A stretch of 64,000 bases of DNA from Maricaulis parjimensis. GTDB lineage: Bacteria; Pseudomonadota; Alphaproteobacteria; Caulobacterales; Maricaulaceae. The stretch spans positions 189,094 through 253,093 of the forward strand of contig NZ_JADOTT010000001.1 of the NCBI RefSeq assembly GCF_016817355.1, in the 5' to 3' direction. The position numbers and the translations under genes were made by a program. Shown piece after piece: positions 34,166 through 43,333 of the stretch (position 1 is the stretch's first letter; each line of letters begins with the position of its first letter). The notes below the pieces were generated by a model that worked only from the letters and a program-made list of their open reading frames with translations, searched no databases and was not told where the DNA came from.

Positions 34166-35584
34166 GTGAGGATAGATGTGCCCGGCCTGCAGCTACGGAA
34201 CAGCACCTACCATTTTCGCCGCCCCGTACCCCCTGATCTCGTCGAGATTGTCGGTAAGCGCGAGTGGAAACGCTCCCTGCGGTTAAAGCCCGGACAGGAG
34301 TTGAAGGCCCATGCGCAGGCCGACCGCCTTTGGAAGCAGACCGAAGAGCAAATTGTTGCGCTAAGACGCGAGCTTGCAAACTCTGAGGACCCCGTAAGGC
34401 TTGCAAAGAAAGCCGCACAGTGGGCAAACGATTTCCAGCTTCTTGATGGGCAAGCCGGAGCCACACGCGAGGCAGCTTGGATCAATGGTGAGAAAGTTGA
34501 ACTCGACAGCCAACGCGACCTTCATATTGTTCACATTATTGAAGCCGCCGGGCGGGAGTTTGGCTGGGATGAGCAGGGGCACCCGAAGCGGTTGAGCCCC
34601 GAGCAAGAGGCGCGGCTTGCCGTACTCATCGAAGGCAAGCCGATTGACCCTCCCATGACGGTCTCGCAGGCACGGGACATCTATCTAGCCGACAAAGAGC
34701 GAGGCCCAGCAGACAAGGCCACGGCACAGGGGACGCAGCAATTTATCGACATGGTTGGAGATATGGAACTCTCCCAAATCTCGCGGCCCATGGTCATAAA
34801 ATGGCTTCGCGAACTTCGCTCCGAAAGAGGGCAGGCCCCAGCGACGGTTCGTAGAAGGCTCACCACAATGCGCGCAATCTACAACCACATGCGTAAGAAC
34901 TACGAACTGAAATCAGACAATCCGTTCGCCAGTCAGGACCTGCCTGCCAATGTCGACGACGACCGAAAACGTGTGCCATTCCACACCAAGCATTTCGAGC
35001 TTATCGAAGCCTATCTGATCAAGCCCGACACGGATCCGCATGTGCGCCGTATCATCACCCTATTGAAGCACACTGGGTGCAGGCCGATGGAAATCGGGGG
35101 CCTCAGCAAATCAGAAGTCTACCTAGACCTTGAAATCCCCGCGATCCAAGTCCGGTGGACCGCAGACAGGCGGCTGAAAGCGAAATCCGCGAAGCGCCTG
35201 GTTCCCCTCATTGGACCGGCACTGATCGCTGCCCGTGAAGCGGTCGCGGCTGCGGAGGGCGACACCCTGTTCCCATCGAAGTTCCTAAAGACCGACCGTC
35301 TGTCGCAGACACTGAACGGCGCAATCAGAGATGCAGGCGTTCCGAAATCTCCCAACAGACTGATCGCCTATTCGTTCCGACACTCCATGAAGGAAGCCTT
35401 GCGGCTAGCCGCAGTCCTTGAAGAAACTCAAGACGCCTTGATGGGGCATGCCAAGGCTGAGGTTGCGGCGAGGTACGGGGCGGACAGGAAGCATATGCAC
35501 ATCCTGAAAGATGCGCTGCAGCGTGCCACGCCACACTTGGGCGATATCGTTGAAACGCAGTATCTGCCCGGCGAGCTTCCCTGA
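34166..35584 (+). CDS. Tyrosine site-specific integrase with DUF6538 N-terminal domain
   Basis: The 472-residue protein begins with the DUF6538 pattern (YHFRRPVPPDLVEIVGKREW, where the protein adapts to arm-type DNA). A SAM-like core-binding domain follows (ISRPMVIKWLRELRSERGQA). The C-terminal catalytic domain has Arg in HTGCRPMEIGGL, the Arg-His of YSFRHSMKEA, His of LMGHAKAEV and the nucleophile Tyr in AARYGADR. GTG start at 34166, ten bases after an AGGACC box. It sits 89 bases from the tRNA-Leu gene that serves as its attachment site. Confidence 0.93.
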   Translation: MRIDVPGLQLRNSTYHFRRPVPPDLVEIVGKREWKRSLRLKPGQELKAHAQADRLWKQTEEQIVALRRELANSEDPVRLAKKAAQWANDFQLLDGQAGATREAAWINGEKVELDSQRDLHIVHIIEAAGREFGWDEQGHPKRLSPEQEARLAVLIEGKPIDPPMTVSQARDIYLADKERGPADKATAQGTQQFIDMVGDMELSQISRPMVIKWLRELRSERGQAPATVRRRLTTMRAIYNHMRKNYELKSDNPFASQDLPANVDDDRKRVPFHTKHFELIEAYLIKPDTDPHVRRIITLLKHTGCRPMEIGGLSKSEVYLDLEIPAIQVRWTADRRLKAKSAKRLVPLIGPALIAAREAVAAAEGDTLFPSKFLKTDRLSQTLNGAIRDAGVPKSPNRLIAYSFRHSMKEALRLAAVLEETQDALMGHAKAEVAARYGADRKHMHILKDALQRATPHLGDIVETQYLPGELP

Positions 35585-35796
35585 GCGCCGGAATTTATGA
35601 CGAAAATTTCCGAAGCGGCTTAGGATATGCCGAGCGTCTAATTTCCCCCCATGCCCCCCAGCGGATCGCCCTGGGCGGCATTAAGCATCCCCCTAGCAGT
35701 CCCCAGGGTTGAAGCTATAGGGGTATATCCTTTGGGCTGTCCTTAAGATGATCCTTTGGATGGCCTCAGAGTTTCCCTCAGAGCTCAGCTCCCACC

Positions 35797-35831
35797 CCCA
35801 CCCTTCCAATCCTGTTCCTCAGAAGGGTGGG
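35797..35831. terminator. Possible terminator hairpin downstream of the membrane-protein gene
   Basis: CCCACCCTT and AAGGGTGGG form a perfect nine-base-pair stem with a 17-base loop. It lies between the integrase and the end of the minus-strand gene at 35844. The T tract is weak (TTTAGG on the plus strand), so its strength is uncertain. Confidence 0.4.
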
Positions 35832-35843
35832 TTTAGGAGAGGT

Positions 35844-36242
35844 TCAGTCTCCGCTCGGCGCTGGGGTCAGGTACCCGTTCACTACCGAGAGGATTTGTTC
35901 GCACTGATAGGTGTTCGCTACTGCGAGGTGCATGCACTGTTCGCGTATGCCTCTGAGCATCCGCCTCTCCTGAACACCGTGATTGATCGCACCAAGCTCA
36001 CCAATCAACAGCACGCCGAATAGGACAATCAACGGCCCTTTTGCCGCTTCTGTCAGCGCCTGGAACTTCCACAGGTAATAGGCGCAGCAGCCTCCGATGA
36101 AGAGCGGTAGGAGCTCCACAACGTTGTACTGGTCAGGGCCGAACGCTGAACCTACTAGAGCGGCAATCCCGAGGGCCGTGATGAGTTGAAAACGCCGTTT
36201 ACTGCGGTCGAGCTGAGGGGCGTCATCTTCAAGTTTGGCCAT
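35844..36242 (-). CDS. Small membrane protein of the island, hypothetical
   Basis: The start at 36242 (MAKLEDDAPQLDRSKRRF) follows a GGGAGGGG box; the frame is open further upstream without support. The 132-residue product has three hydrophobic helices: LITALGIAALVGSAFG, VVELLPLFIGGCCAYYLW and GPLIVLFGVLLIGELGAI. A short soluble tail with cysteines follows (REQCMHL, YQCEQIL). No family was recognised. Small multi-pass proteins in defence islands can be membrane effectors, but nothing here proves that. Confidence 0.6.
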   Translation of the reverse strand: MAKLEDDAPQLDRSKRRFQLITALGIAALVGSAFGPDQYNVVELLPLFIGGCCAYYLWKFQALTEAAKGPLIVLFGVLLIGELGAINHGVQERRMLRGIREQCMHLAVANTYQCEQILSVVNGYLTPAPSGD

Positions 36243-36370
36243 GCGCCCCTCCCGCGTCACCCATGAGGTTTCCGGTGCAGGTGAGGGTGATGCCCAATGG
36301 GGCGGGAGGAGGCGCACCCGCCCCCCATTCAGAGATATAAAAAGTCATAGCTAGCCCTATGCACGAGTTA

Positions 36371-36527
36371 TCGGCGTCCCGCCGCTGGTGGCGGGCCGAC
36401 AGTCACATCACGGGCTAGCGTGTGTGCTCGCTTATTCCCCAAGCACAGATGATCAGTCCGTGCCGCGAACGGGTATTGTATTCGGCGAGCGACCCGCCGT
36501 AGCGGTCGCCCGTGAAGTGACTGTGCC
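36371..36527. ncRNA. Candidate structured RNA or palindromic DNA site in the island
   Basis: This 157-base stretch has unusual folding potential. A 17-base outer stem, with one mismatch, joins 36399-36415 (ACAGTCACATCACGGGC) to 36508-36524 (GCCCGTGAAGTGACTGT). Inside are smaller hairpins: TGTGCT/AGCACA (36423-36447) and GCGACCCGC/GCGGTCGC (36489-36509). Just outside lies CCCGCC-GCTGGT-GGCGGG (36378-36395). GCTAGCCC at 36350 could pair with GGGCTAGC at 36412 as an alternative fold. No open frame covers it well. It may be a non-coding RNA, a long leader of the gene at 36685, or an origin-like DNA site. The strand is unresolved. Confidence 0.35.
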
Positions 36528-36684
36528 TTAAGAATCTATTGCCCGGAGTCATCCGTCAATGCGCCCGAGCGGGCGGCCTACGCGCCAAACAAGAATGCGC
36601 CCTTTGACTTGCACCCAGGAATGCGGTCAGGCTGCAAGGAACAGCCGCACAGCCGCTGACAAACTCCACTGGAGCCCCTTTTCC

Positions 36685-37344
36685 ATGACGCCTGCAGAGT
36701 GCCTTGAACGTATTCGCGCATACACTCAGCAACACCCGGAGCTACGAGAAGCGCATCACTTCCTCTTCGACCTTCCCATCACGGAAAAGCGCGATCCGGT
36801 AGATGTGCTTGTCATGGGAATTAACCCCGGGGAAAGCCCCAGTGATTTTGACATTTGCGACCCTGTTGCTGAGGAGTCCAGTGCGTACGACTTTCACGAG
36901 AGAGATGGAGCGGGTCGGGACCACATCCCCTGGCACAGGCATGCGAGAACCATTCTACGCGGCACCGTAGCGGTCCAAACAGAGGCATTCTTTTGGAGCT
37001 CGGAGAAGTCAGGCGCTAAGTTTCGCGCCCGCTTCGGCACGCCCATAGAACGCTCACCGCACCTCAAGTTCTGCACCGAAATGAATACTGCATTGATAGC
37101 GCACCATCAGCCGAAGGTGGTGGTTGCCGTCGGGCTCGCGATGGAATGCTGGCTGCCTGGTCGCTTCGGACTCCGCTATGTCGATACGCGCTTCACAAGC
37201 GACGGCGATAGTCGCGTAATAGAATGCTTCACTGACGGAACACGCCCTTGGTTGCTTACAAAGCATTGGACCGGGGCCTGGCTGTCAGAAGGAGAGAAGA
37301 AACTCATCCAGCAGGAAATAAGAGCCCACCTAGGCAACGGTTGA
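36685..37344 (+). CDS. Uracil-DNA glycosylase superfamily-like protein
   Basis: The 219-residue protein contains VDVLVMGINPGESP, like motif A (G-x-x-P-G) of Mug/UDG-type glycosylases. A C-terminal strand NTALIAHHQPKVVVAVGLAM resembles the UDG 'P-x-x-V-V-x-x-G-x-x-A' element. WLLTKHWTGAW is where the motif B His would lie. Overall similarity is weak, so catalysis is unproven. The ATG has a GGAG box ten bases upstream. The last 15 bases overlap the end of the convergent resolvase gene. It follows the structured region at 36371-36527. Confidence 0.5.
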   Translation: MTPAECLERIRAYTQQHPELREAHHFLFDLPITEKRDPVDVLVMGINPGESPSDFDICDPVAEESSAYDFHERDGAGRDHIPWHRHARTILRGTVAVQTEAFFWSSEKSGAKFRARFGTPIERSPHLKFCTEMNTALIAHHQPKVVVAVGLAMECWLPGRFGLRYVDTRFTSDGDSRVIECFTDGTRPWLLTKHWTGAWLSEGEKKLIQQEIRAHLGNG

Positions 37345-37890
37345 GCCAGTCCGCTTGATCCGCTGGACGCTTGATCGACTGATATCGAGCCGCTCAGCAA
37401 CCGCCACCTCAGTCAGCCCCTCAGACAGCAACCGCTGGACCTCCTCAGCTTTCCTTCGTGCCGTCGGTGCGCGGCCCTTGTACTTGCCAGCGGCCTTGGC
37501 CTTAGCAATACCCTCTCGCTGCCTTTCCAGCATAATTTCCCGCTCAAACTCGGCAACGGAGCCGAGGATGCCGAGCATGAGCTTTCCTGTGGCTGAGCCG
37601 GTGTCTAGGTCCATGGCCAGAATGCGTAGAGCGGCGCCCTTGGCCTTGACGGCTTCCACGGTCTCCATGAGGTCTCGGATTGATCGGGCCAGTCGGTCCA
37701 ACTTCGTGACCATCAGAACGTCGCCATCCCGGAGATAGTCCAAGGCGTCTCTCAGGGCCGCTCTCGTGGCTACTGACGAGGTTTCTTCGCTGAAGAGCCT
37801 CTCAGCCCCAGCGGCACGCAAATCGCGCTCCTGGGCCTCTAATCCGGCTTTTTGATCAGTTGTTGAGGTTCGGGCGTATCCGATAATCAT
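37330..37890 (-). CDS. Serine recombinase (resolvase/invertase family)
   Basis: The protein starts MIIGYARTSTTDQ, with the catalytic Ser in the Y-x-R-x-S motif. Further signatures are VLMVTKLDRLARSIRDLME (R-x-x-R) and GSVAEFEREIMLERQREGIAKA (E-x-x-x-x-x-x-x-R helix). The C-terminal helix-turn-helix is AERLDISRSSVQRIKR. The start at 37890 has GGAG seven bases upstream. At about 186 residues it is a full small resolvase. It could resolve multimers or invert a segment in the island, or be a relic of another element. Confidence 0.92.
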   Translation of the reverse strand: MIIGYARTSTTDQKAGLEAQERDLRAAGAERLFSEETSSVATRAALRDALDYLRDGDVLMVTKLDRLARSIRDLMETVEAVKAKGAALRILAMDLDTGSATGKLMLGILGSVAEFEREIMLERQREGIAKAKAAGKYKGRAPTARRKAEEVQRLLSEGLTEVAVAERLDISRSSVQRIKRTGSTVA

Positions 37891-38049
37891 TTTCGACTCC
37901 ACAGCATCACATGGCTCTATGAATCTATGGAGCCACTGGCTTCATAAGTCAAATTTGATGTGTGTGACGCCTCGCTGGGAGTCGCTGGGGAGGCATCACT
38001 GGGGCAAGGCCGTGTGGCTCAGCCCCCGCCCCACAGGCACTGGAAGCGA

Positions 38050-38739
38050 CTAAAACTTCTTGAATCTGCACATCCAACCTTCATCTCCATACCTGCCTGA
38101 CATTCGAGTGACGCCGAGCGTTTTGCCGTAGAGCCGCATGAGCGCAGCTTGCCTTCGCTCGAATGCGGGGCGCATCGGGGAGCCGTCAGGTAGATTTCCC
38201 TCATATTCCAGGGGGTACGCCTTCAACACGATGAGGGAGAAGTCCGGAAACACCGCCGCAATCAGACTTTCCAAGATCTCACCTGACGCCCCTGCGACTT
38301 CAGGAACCGGACTCAACCAAACTCGGTTCAGCTCGATAATGTCGCCGTAGTCTCCAACTTCCTCACTGACAGAATCAAATTCATGAGCCAAAGCGCAGGA
38401 GAGGCGATGGGTTTCGCTGCTCTCTCGGTCCATTACGTCCAGAAACTCTTCATTTGTCATGAAAGTGGGAATTGTAAATCGGCTCAGGTTCACTCCGCCG
38501 ACAGACCGACCATCATGCCGAACCCAAGCCCTGCAGACCTGTCGACGCAGATGATAGGTGGTCTCATCCAGAGGCACGTCTACTTCACCATCCACAAAGT
38601 AGGGTGCGGACACGGCGTACTCCACGGTGATATCACCACTGCCGATCCAGATAGTCGGCAGACCTGACGCCTCTCGATATGATTTTTCGTTGAACTCGGC
38701 CGGAAGCTCTGTCTGTCGGTGCAATCGCAGCTTTGTCAT
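38050..38739 (-). CDS. GNAT-like protein, hypothetical
   Basis: The 229-residue protein has an N-terminal extension. The second half is reminiscent of acetyltransferases: ELNRVWLSPVPEVAGASGEILESLIAAV in place of the R/Q-x-x-G-x-G/A motif, and ERRQAALMRLYGKTLGVTRM like the final 'A-x-x-x-Y-x-K-x-G-F' segment. The acetyl-CoA loop is degenerate. No signal peptide. It is alone on the minus strand, divergent from hsdM. Related proteins occur as stand-alone cargo of integrative elements, but I cannot assign a role. Confidence 0.6.
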   Translation of the reverse strand: MTKLRLHRQTELPAEFNEKSYREASGLPTIWIGSGDITVEYAVSAPYFVDGEVDVPLDETTYHLRRQVCRAWVRHDGRSVGGVNLSRFTIPTFMTNEEFLDVMDRESSETHRLSCALAHEFDSVSEEVGDYGDIIELNRVWLSPVPEVAGASGEILESLIAAVFPDFSLIVLKAYPLEYEGNLPDGSPMRPAFERRQAALMRLYGKTLGVTRMSGRYGDEGWMCRFKKF

Positions 38740-38982
38740 CGTGCCTCCCCAAGCCTCGGCGCCAAAAACCCAGGCGCTTCAATACAAACAGTAGCGACAG
38801 CCACCCGCCCCTATCTGTTTTCACCTACGACAGGTCTTGTCACCCCCGCGTGACCAAGCTCACGCCCTCGGATATTCCTTCTGGGTATCAAACAAGAATC
38901 AAGAGGTTGAGCCGACACGCCTTGCCCAAAGCGAGCGCATGCGGTTCACTCAACCTCAACGGGGAGAGGGGCGAGATCGGCG

Positions 38983-41001
38983 ATGACGCCAACACCAACC
39001 AATGTGCAAGGCTTGGCGAACTTTGCCTGGTCTATCGCGGAGCTTCTTCGAGGGGACTTCAAGCAGTCCGAATACGGCAAGGTGGTGCTGCCTTTCGTGG
39101 TGATGCGCCGTCTCGATGCCATCCTGGAGCCGACCAAGGAGGCTGTCCTCTCGGCGGCGGCGAACTTGCCCGAGGACATTGATGACGAGACGCGGAGGAT
39201 GATCCTGCTGGGTGCCGTGGGAAGCGACATCAAGGTCTTCAACACCTCGCGCTTCACCTTCGCCACGCTGAAGCAGCAGGACCCCGGCCAGCTCCACGCC
39301 AACCTGATCGATTACATCCGGGGCTTCCCGGCGGATGTGCAGGATGTCTTCCTTGAGAAGTTCCTGATCACCGACCAGCTCAAGCGCCTCAATGATGCCG
39401 GGCTGCTCTGGAAGGTGTTCGAGCGCTTCACCGAGATCGACCTCCACCCCTCGAAGGTACCGAACCTGGAGATGGGCTATCTCTTCGAGGAACTCATCCG
39501 CCGCTTCTCGGAGATTTCCAACGAGACTGCTGGTGAACATTTCACTCCGCGCGAGGTCATCCGTCTGATCGTCGATCTCCTGGTCGAACCGGACAAGGAC
39601 AAGCTCGCGGGTCTGGGTGTCATCCGTCAGGTCTATGACCCGGCCTGTGGCACCGGGGGTATGCTGGCCCTCACCGAGGAAGCCTTGAAGGAGATCAACG
39701 CGGACATGCGCGTGGAGCTCTTCGGGCAGGAAATCAATGGCGAGTCCTTCGCCATCTGCCGGTCGGACATGCTGGTCACCGGCCACGACCCGGACCAGAT
39801 TGCCTATGGCAACACGCTCACCCAGGACGCCCATCCCGCCCGCAAATTCCACTACATGATCTCCAACCCGCCCTATGGGGTGGACTGGAAGAAGTACAAG
39901 GAACCCATCGAGGCCGAAGCCAAGGGTATGGGTCATGATGGCCGCTTCGGAGCAGGAACCCCGCGTGTCTCCGATGGCCAGCTCCTCTTCCTCCAGCACA
40001 TGATCTCTAAGATGCGCCAGGATGAGGCTGGGTCGCGGATCGGCATCGTCATGAATGGCTCACCGCTCTTCACAGGCGGGGCGGGCTCTGGCGAGAGTGA
40101 AATCCGGCGTTGGATGTTGGAGAATGACTGGGTCGAAGCGATCATCGCCCTGCCCACCGATCTCTTCTACAACACCGGCATCCAGACCTATGTCTGGCTT
40201 CTCTCCAACCGCAAGTCGGTGGAACGCCGGGGCAAGGTCCAGCTGATCGACGCGTCCGGCGAATACTTTTGGAAATCCATGCGAAAATCGCTGGGATCGA
40301 AACGCCGGGAAATCCCTGATGAGGCCCGCGACGAGATCGTACGCAATTACACCCTCTTTGAGGCCGCAGACGACAAGATCTCCAAGGTCTTCCCGCGCGA
40401 AGCATTCGGCTATCGGGAAATCCGGGTGGAGCGACCGCTCCAGCTCGCCTTCGACGTGACCGAGGAGAAGATCGAGGCGCTGAAAGCCGAGAAGGCCATA
40501 CAGAAGTTGAAGGATGACGAGGTCGAAGCCTTGCTGGCTGCGCTGGAAAGCCTGCCCAGGGATCATCGCTGGATGTCGCGGGATGGCTTCGAGGCCGACT
40601 TGCAGAAGAGCCTCAAGGCCGCTGGCGTGAAGATCGGATTGCCGGTGAAGAAGGTTGTCCTCTCTGTCTTCGGTGAGCGCGATGAAGACGCTAAAGTCTG
40701 CCGTGACAAGAAAGGCCAGCCGGAAGCGGACAGCGATCTGAGGGACACCGAACTCGTGCCTCTGGACGAGTCTTGGGAAGCCTATGTCGAACGCGAGGTG
40801 AAGCCCTTCGTGCCGGATGCCTGGGTGGACGAGAGCCACATGGATGCCAGCGACGGAGAGGTGGGCCGGGTCGGCTACGAGATCAACTTCAACCGGTATT
40901 TCTACGAGTATGTCCCGCCGAGACCGCTGGAGGAGATCGATGCGGAACTGAAGGCGCTGGAAGCGGAAATCGCTGGGCTTCTGAAGGAGGTCGCGGCGTG
41001 A
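38983..41001 (+). CDS. hsdM: Type I restriction-modification system methyltransferase subunit
   Basis: The 672-residue protein has the HsdM N-terminal domain (LANFAWSIAELLRGDFKQSEYG, VVMRRLDAI). The methyltransferase core follows: GEHFTPREVIRLIVDLL, the SAM-binding YDPACGTGGMLAL and the catalytic MISNPPYGVDW (N-P-P-Y). It is longer than typical HsdM (about 500 aa) because of a C-terminal extension with coiled-coil character. It methylates adenine in the sequence read by HsdS and is needed for cleavage. GGGGAGAGGGG lies upstream. Its stop overlaps the hsdS GTG start. Confidence 0.96.
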   Translation: MTPTPTNVQGLANFAWSIAELLRGDFKQSEYGKVVLPFVVMRRLDAILEPTKEAVLSAAANLPEDIDDETRRMILLGAVGSDIKVFNTSRFTFATLKQQDPGQLHANLIDYIRGFPADVQDVFLEKFLITDQLKRLNDAGLLWKVFERFTEIDLHPSKVPNLEMGYLFEELIRRFSEISNETAGEHFTPREVIRLIVDLLVEPDKDKLAGLGVIRQVYDPACGTGGMLALTEEALKEINADMRVELFGQEINGESFAICRSDMLVTGHDPDQIAYGNTLTQDAHPARKFHYMISNPPYGVDWKKYKEPIEAEAKGMGHDGRFGAGTPRVSDGQLLFLQHMISKMRQDEAGSRIGIVMNGSPLFTGGAGSGESEIRRWMLENDWVEAIIALPTDLFYNTGIQTYVWLLSNRKSVERRGKVQLIDASGEYFWKSMRKSLGSKRREIPDEARDEIVRNYTLFEAADDKISKVFPREAFGYREIRVERPLQLAFDVTEEKIEALKAEKAIQKLKDDEVEALLAALESLPRDHRWMSRDGFEADLQKSLKAAGVKIGLPVKKVVLSVFGERDEDAKVCRDKKGQPEADSDLRDTELVPLDESWEAYVEREVKPFVPDAWVDESHMDASDGEVGRVGYEINFNRYFYEYVPPRPLEEIDAELKALEAEIAGLLKEVAA

Positions 41002-42299
41002 GCGCAGCACTGGAGGCCGCCCGCCTAGATCGCCTACCGGCGAATTGGCCACGGGTTCGTGTGAAGCACGTTGCCAAAGTCGTTGGTGGCGGCACGCCGT
41101 CAAAAGAGGTGAACGAGTACTGGTCCGACGGAAACATCCCCTGGGTTTCTCCCAAGGACATGAAGCGTCGGGTGATTGATACCACGGAAGACTGCATCAC
41201 CGAGGAAGCGGTCAGGGAAAGTGCGACCAACATGGTTCCAGCGGGCGTTCCGTTGATCGTCACACGATCAGGTATTTTGCGCCACACCCTTCCGATCGCG
41301 ATGTCAGGACGTGACGTCGCCATCAATCAGGACATCAAGGCACTCCTGCTACACGATCGACGGCTTCTACCAGATTACTTTGTCTACTGGGTGACCGGAC
41401 AATCATCCGATTTGCTTCTGGAGTGGAGGCAATTCGGCGCGACCGTCGAGAGCATTGATGTTGATCGTATGAGAAACGGCCAACTGGGCTTGCCCGACCT
41501 CGACACCCAGAAGGCCATCGCGGACTTCCTCGACAAGGAAACCGCCCGGATCGACCAGCTGATCGAGAAGAAGCAGCGCCTGGTGGAGCTGTTGGGGGAG
41601 CGGGAAGCTCGCGAAATCGGTCGTCTGATCCAAGGTGCTTCGTCAGGCACAACGCAGCTCAAACGAGTCGCAAGGATCATCGATTGTAAACACGTCACCC
41701 CAACTTACGTGGACACCGGGGCACCCTGCATCAGCACAACTGAAGTGAAGCCATTTTCGATCTCATTTTCTGACAAGCGCTTGGTTGCACCAGATGATTA
41801 CGCAATCATGCGGTCAGGAGGTAGAGCGCCGGTGCCAGATGACATTATCTACAGCCGCAATGCGTCTGTTGGTTCGGCTGCCCGTGTCGGCGACAATCGA
41901 GAATTCTGTGTCGGCCAAGACCTATGCATCATTCGTCCAGAGGGTGTTGATTCTGAGTTGCTCGAACTCGTCCTCAACAGTGAGTTCGTTCTCACGCAGC
42001 TGGATGAAGTGCTGGTTGGCGCGACGCTTAAGCGAGTGAACATCGACACGATCCGACGCTTTTCTATCCCGCTGGTCGCGCCTGATCGGCAGCGAGGCCT
42101 CGCCCGTGACCTCCAAGCCTCACGAGGACAAATGGGTCGCTTGGCTGCGACGGTTAGGGTGTCCATGGACCGCCTCAAGGAATACCGCTCGGCCCTCATC
42201 ACAGCGGCCGTCACAGGCCAGATCGACGTGACCTGCTGGGGCCAGACCGGCGAAGGCGACAAGCGCCTAGATCAGATCCAGGAGGAGATGGCGGGATGA
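40998..42299 (+). CDS. hsdS: Type I restriction specificity subunit
   Basis: The GTG start overlaps the hsdM stop (GTGA). The 433-residue product has two target recognition domains: WPRVRVKHVAKVVGGGTPSK starts the first, and TQLKRVARIIDCKHVTPTY the second. They are separated by the conserved helix LPDLDTQKAIADFLDKETAR...LIEKKQRLVELL, and a similar helix ends the protein (LAATVRVSMDRLKEYRSALI). TRD sequence determines the bipartite target and cannot be read off here. Overlaps the next gene by four bases (ATGA). Confidence 0.95.
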   Translation: MSAALEAARLDRLPANWPRVRVKHVAKVVGGGTPSKEVNEYWSDGNIPWVSPKDMKRRVIDTTEDCITEEAVRESATNMVPAGVPLIVTRSGILRHTLPIAMSGRDVAINQDIKALLLHDRRLLPDYFVYWVTGQSSDLLLEWRQFGATVESIDVDRMRNGQLGLPDLDTQKAIADFLDKETARIDQLIEKKQRLVELLGEREAREIGRLIQGASSGTTQLKRVARIIDCKHVTPTYVDTGAPCISTTEVKPFSISFSDKRLVAPDDYAIMRSGGRAPVPDDIIYSRNASVGSAARVGDNREFCVGQDLCIIRPEGVDSELLELVLNSEFVLTQLDEVLVGATLKRVNIDTIRRFSIPLVAPDRQRGLARDLQASRGQMGRLAATVRVSMDRLKEYRSALITAAVTGQIDVTCWGQTGEGDKRLDQIQEEMAG

Positions 42300-43333
42300 C
42301 GAATGTCTGGTTGATACGCCTCGGCAAGTACGGCGAAAGCGAAGCGCGAGCGTTGCAGGATGGTCAGCTTGCGACCGGTTGGGAGTTGTCGCGGGAGCTG
42401 GAATCTTGCGCCTCGAAGGAAGACATCCTCACGTATCTGGAACCGCACTACCCGGGCCAGAAGCAAGGGACACTCCAGAACTGGGCGGTTCAACTCAATC
42501 AACTGAAGCACCAAGTGAAGCAGGGCGACCTTGTCGTCGTACCTTTGAAGACCACCAAGGACATCGCCATCGGGAAGGTGACCAGCGACTTCCTCATGGT
42601 CGATGGCAAGCATCCTGGCCGAGCCGTCACATGGTTGGTGACCGATCTTCCACGGCAGGCTGTGAAGCAGGATCTGCTCTTCTCGCTCGGTGCCTCGCAG
42701 ACTGTCTGCCGTGTCTCTCGAAACAACGCCGCTGATCGGTTCGCCGAATTGGCTAGGTCCCGCCGCGACCCTGGTCCGTCGCTCGCTCGACATGTGCCGA
42801 TCCAAGGCAAGCCCTCAGAGGACGAAGGAGGCGATGATGCAGACGTTCAGCTCGATCTCGCGGAGATCGCCCGCCAGCAGATCGAGGAACACATCTCAGC
42901 CAACTTCGCGGGTCATGAATTCACTCACTTGATCGCAGCAATCCTGGAAGCCCAGGGGTATCGGACAGAAGTCTCTTTGCCTGGTGCTGACCGGGGTATC
43001 GATATCGTCGCAGGCAAGGGAGCCTTGGGCTTCGACTCGCCGCGTCTCGTCGTCCAAGTGAAGTCAGGCGACATCGTCGGAGATCAGCCGACGCTTCAGA
43101 GCTTGATCGGGAGTGTCCAGGATGCCCATGCCGACCAAGGCTTGCTCGTGTGCTGGTCCGGCTTCAAGTCCACAGTCCGCAGCCGCATCAATGAACTCTA
43201 CTTCCGCATCCGCCTCTGGGGCCGCGAGGAAGTTCTCGATGAACTCTTCGATGTCTATGACGACCTCTCGGACGAGATGAAAGCCAAGCTGAGGCTCCAG
43301 CGCATGTGGGCTGTCGTGCCGGAGGAGGGGTGA
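42296..43333 (+). CDS. Mrr-like restriction endonuclease inside the type I operon
   Basis: The 345-residue protein has an N-terminal domain that looks DNA- or modified-base-binding (MTNVWLIRLGKYGESEARAL...GDLVVVPLKTTKDIAIGKV), as in Mrr-type restriction proteins. The C-terminal PD-(D/E)xK core reads GADRGIDIVAGKGALGF...RLVVQVKSGDIVGDQP, giving D...Q-x-K as in Mrr_cat. It overlaps hsdS by four bases and ends in the start of the next gene. It may cut modified foreign DNA that escapes the type I enzyme. Confidence 0.9.
   Translation: MTNVWLIRLGKYGESEARALQDGQLATGWELSRELESCASKEDILTYLEPHYPGQKQGTLQNWAVQLNQLKHQVKQGDLVVVPLKTTKDIAIGKVTSDFLMVDGKHPGRAVTWLVTDLPRQAVKQDLLFSLGASQTVCRVSRNNAADRFAELARSRRDPGPSLARHVPIQGKPSEDEGGDDADVQLDLAEIARQQIEEHISANFAGHEFTHLIAAILEAQGYRTEVSLPGADRGIDIVAGKGALGFDSPRLVVQVKSGDIVGDQPTLQSLIGSVQDAHADQGLLVCWSGFKSTVRSRINELYFRIRLWGREEVLDELFDVYDDLSDEMKAKLRLQRMWAVVPEEG

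Noticed and set aside
33816-34466. N-terminal extension of the NDUFA9-like frame
   Set aside because: It runs across the tRNA-Leu gene, its promoter and attL. The SDR motif begins at 33815, where normal family members start.
36242-36317. Longer start for the island membrane protein (157 codons)
   Set aside because: The strong GGGAGGGG box directly before 36242 marks the start; the upstream part is Pro-rich and not hydrophobic.
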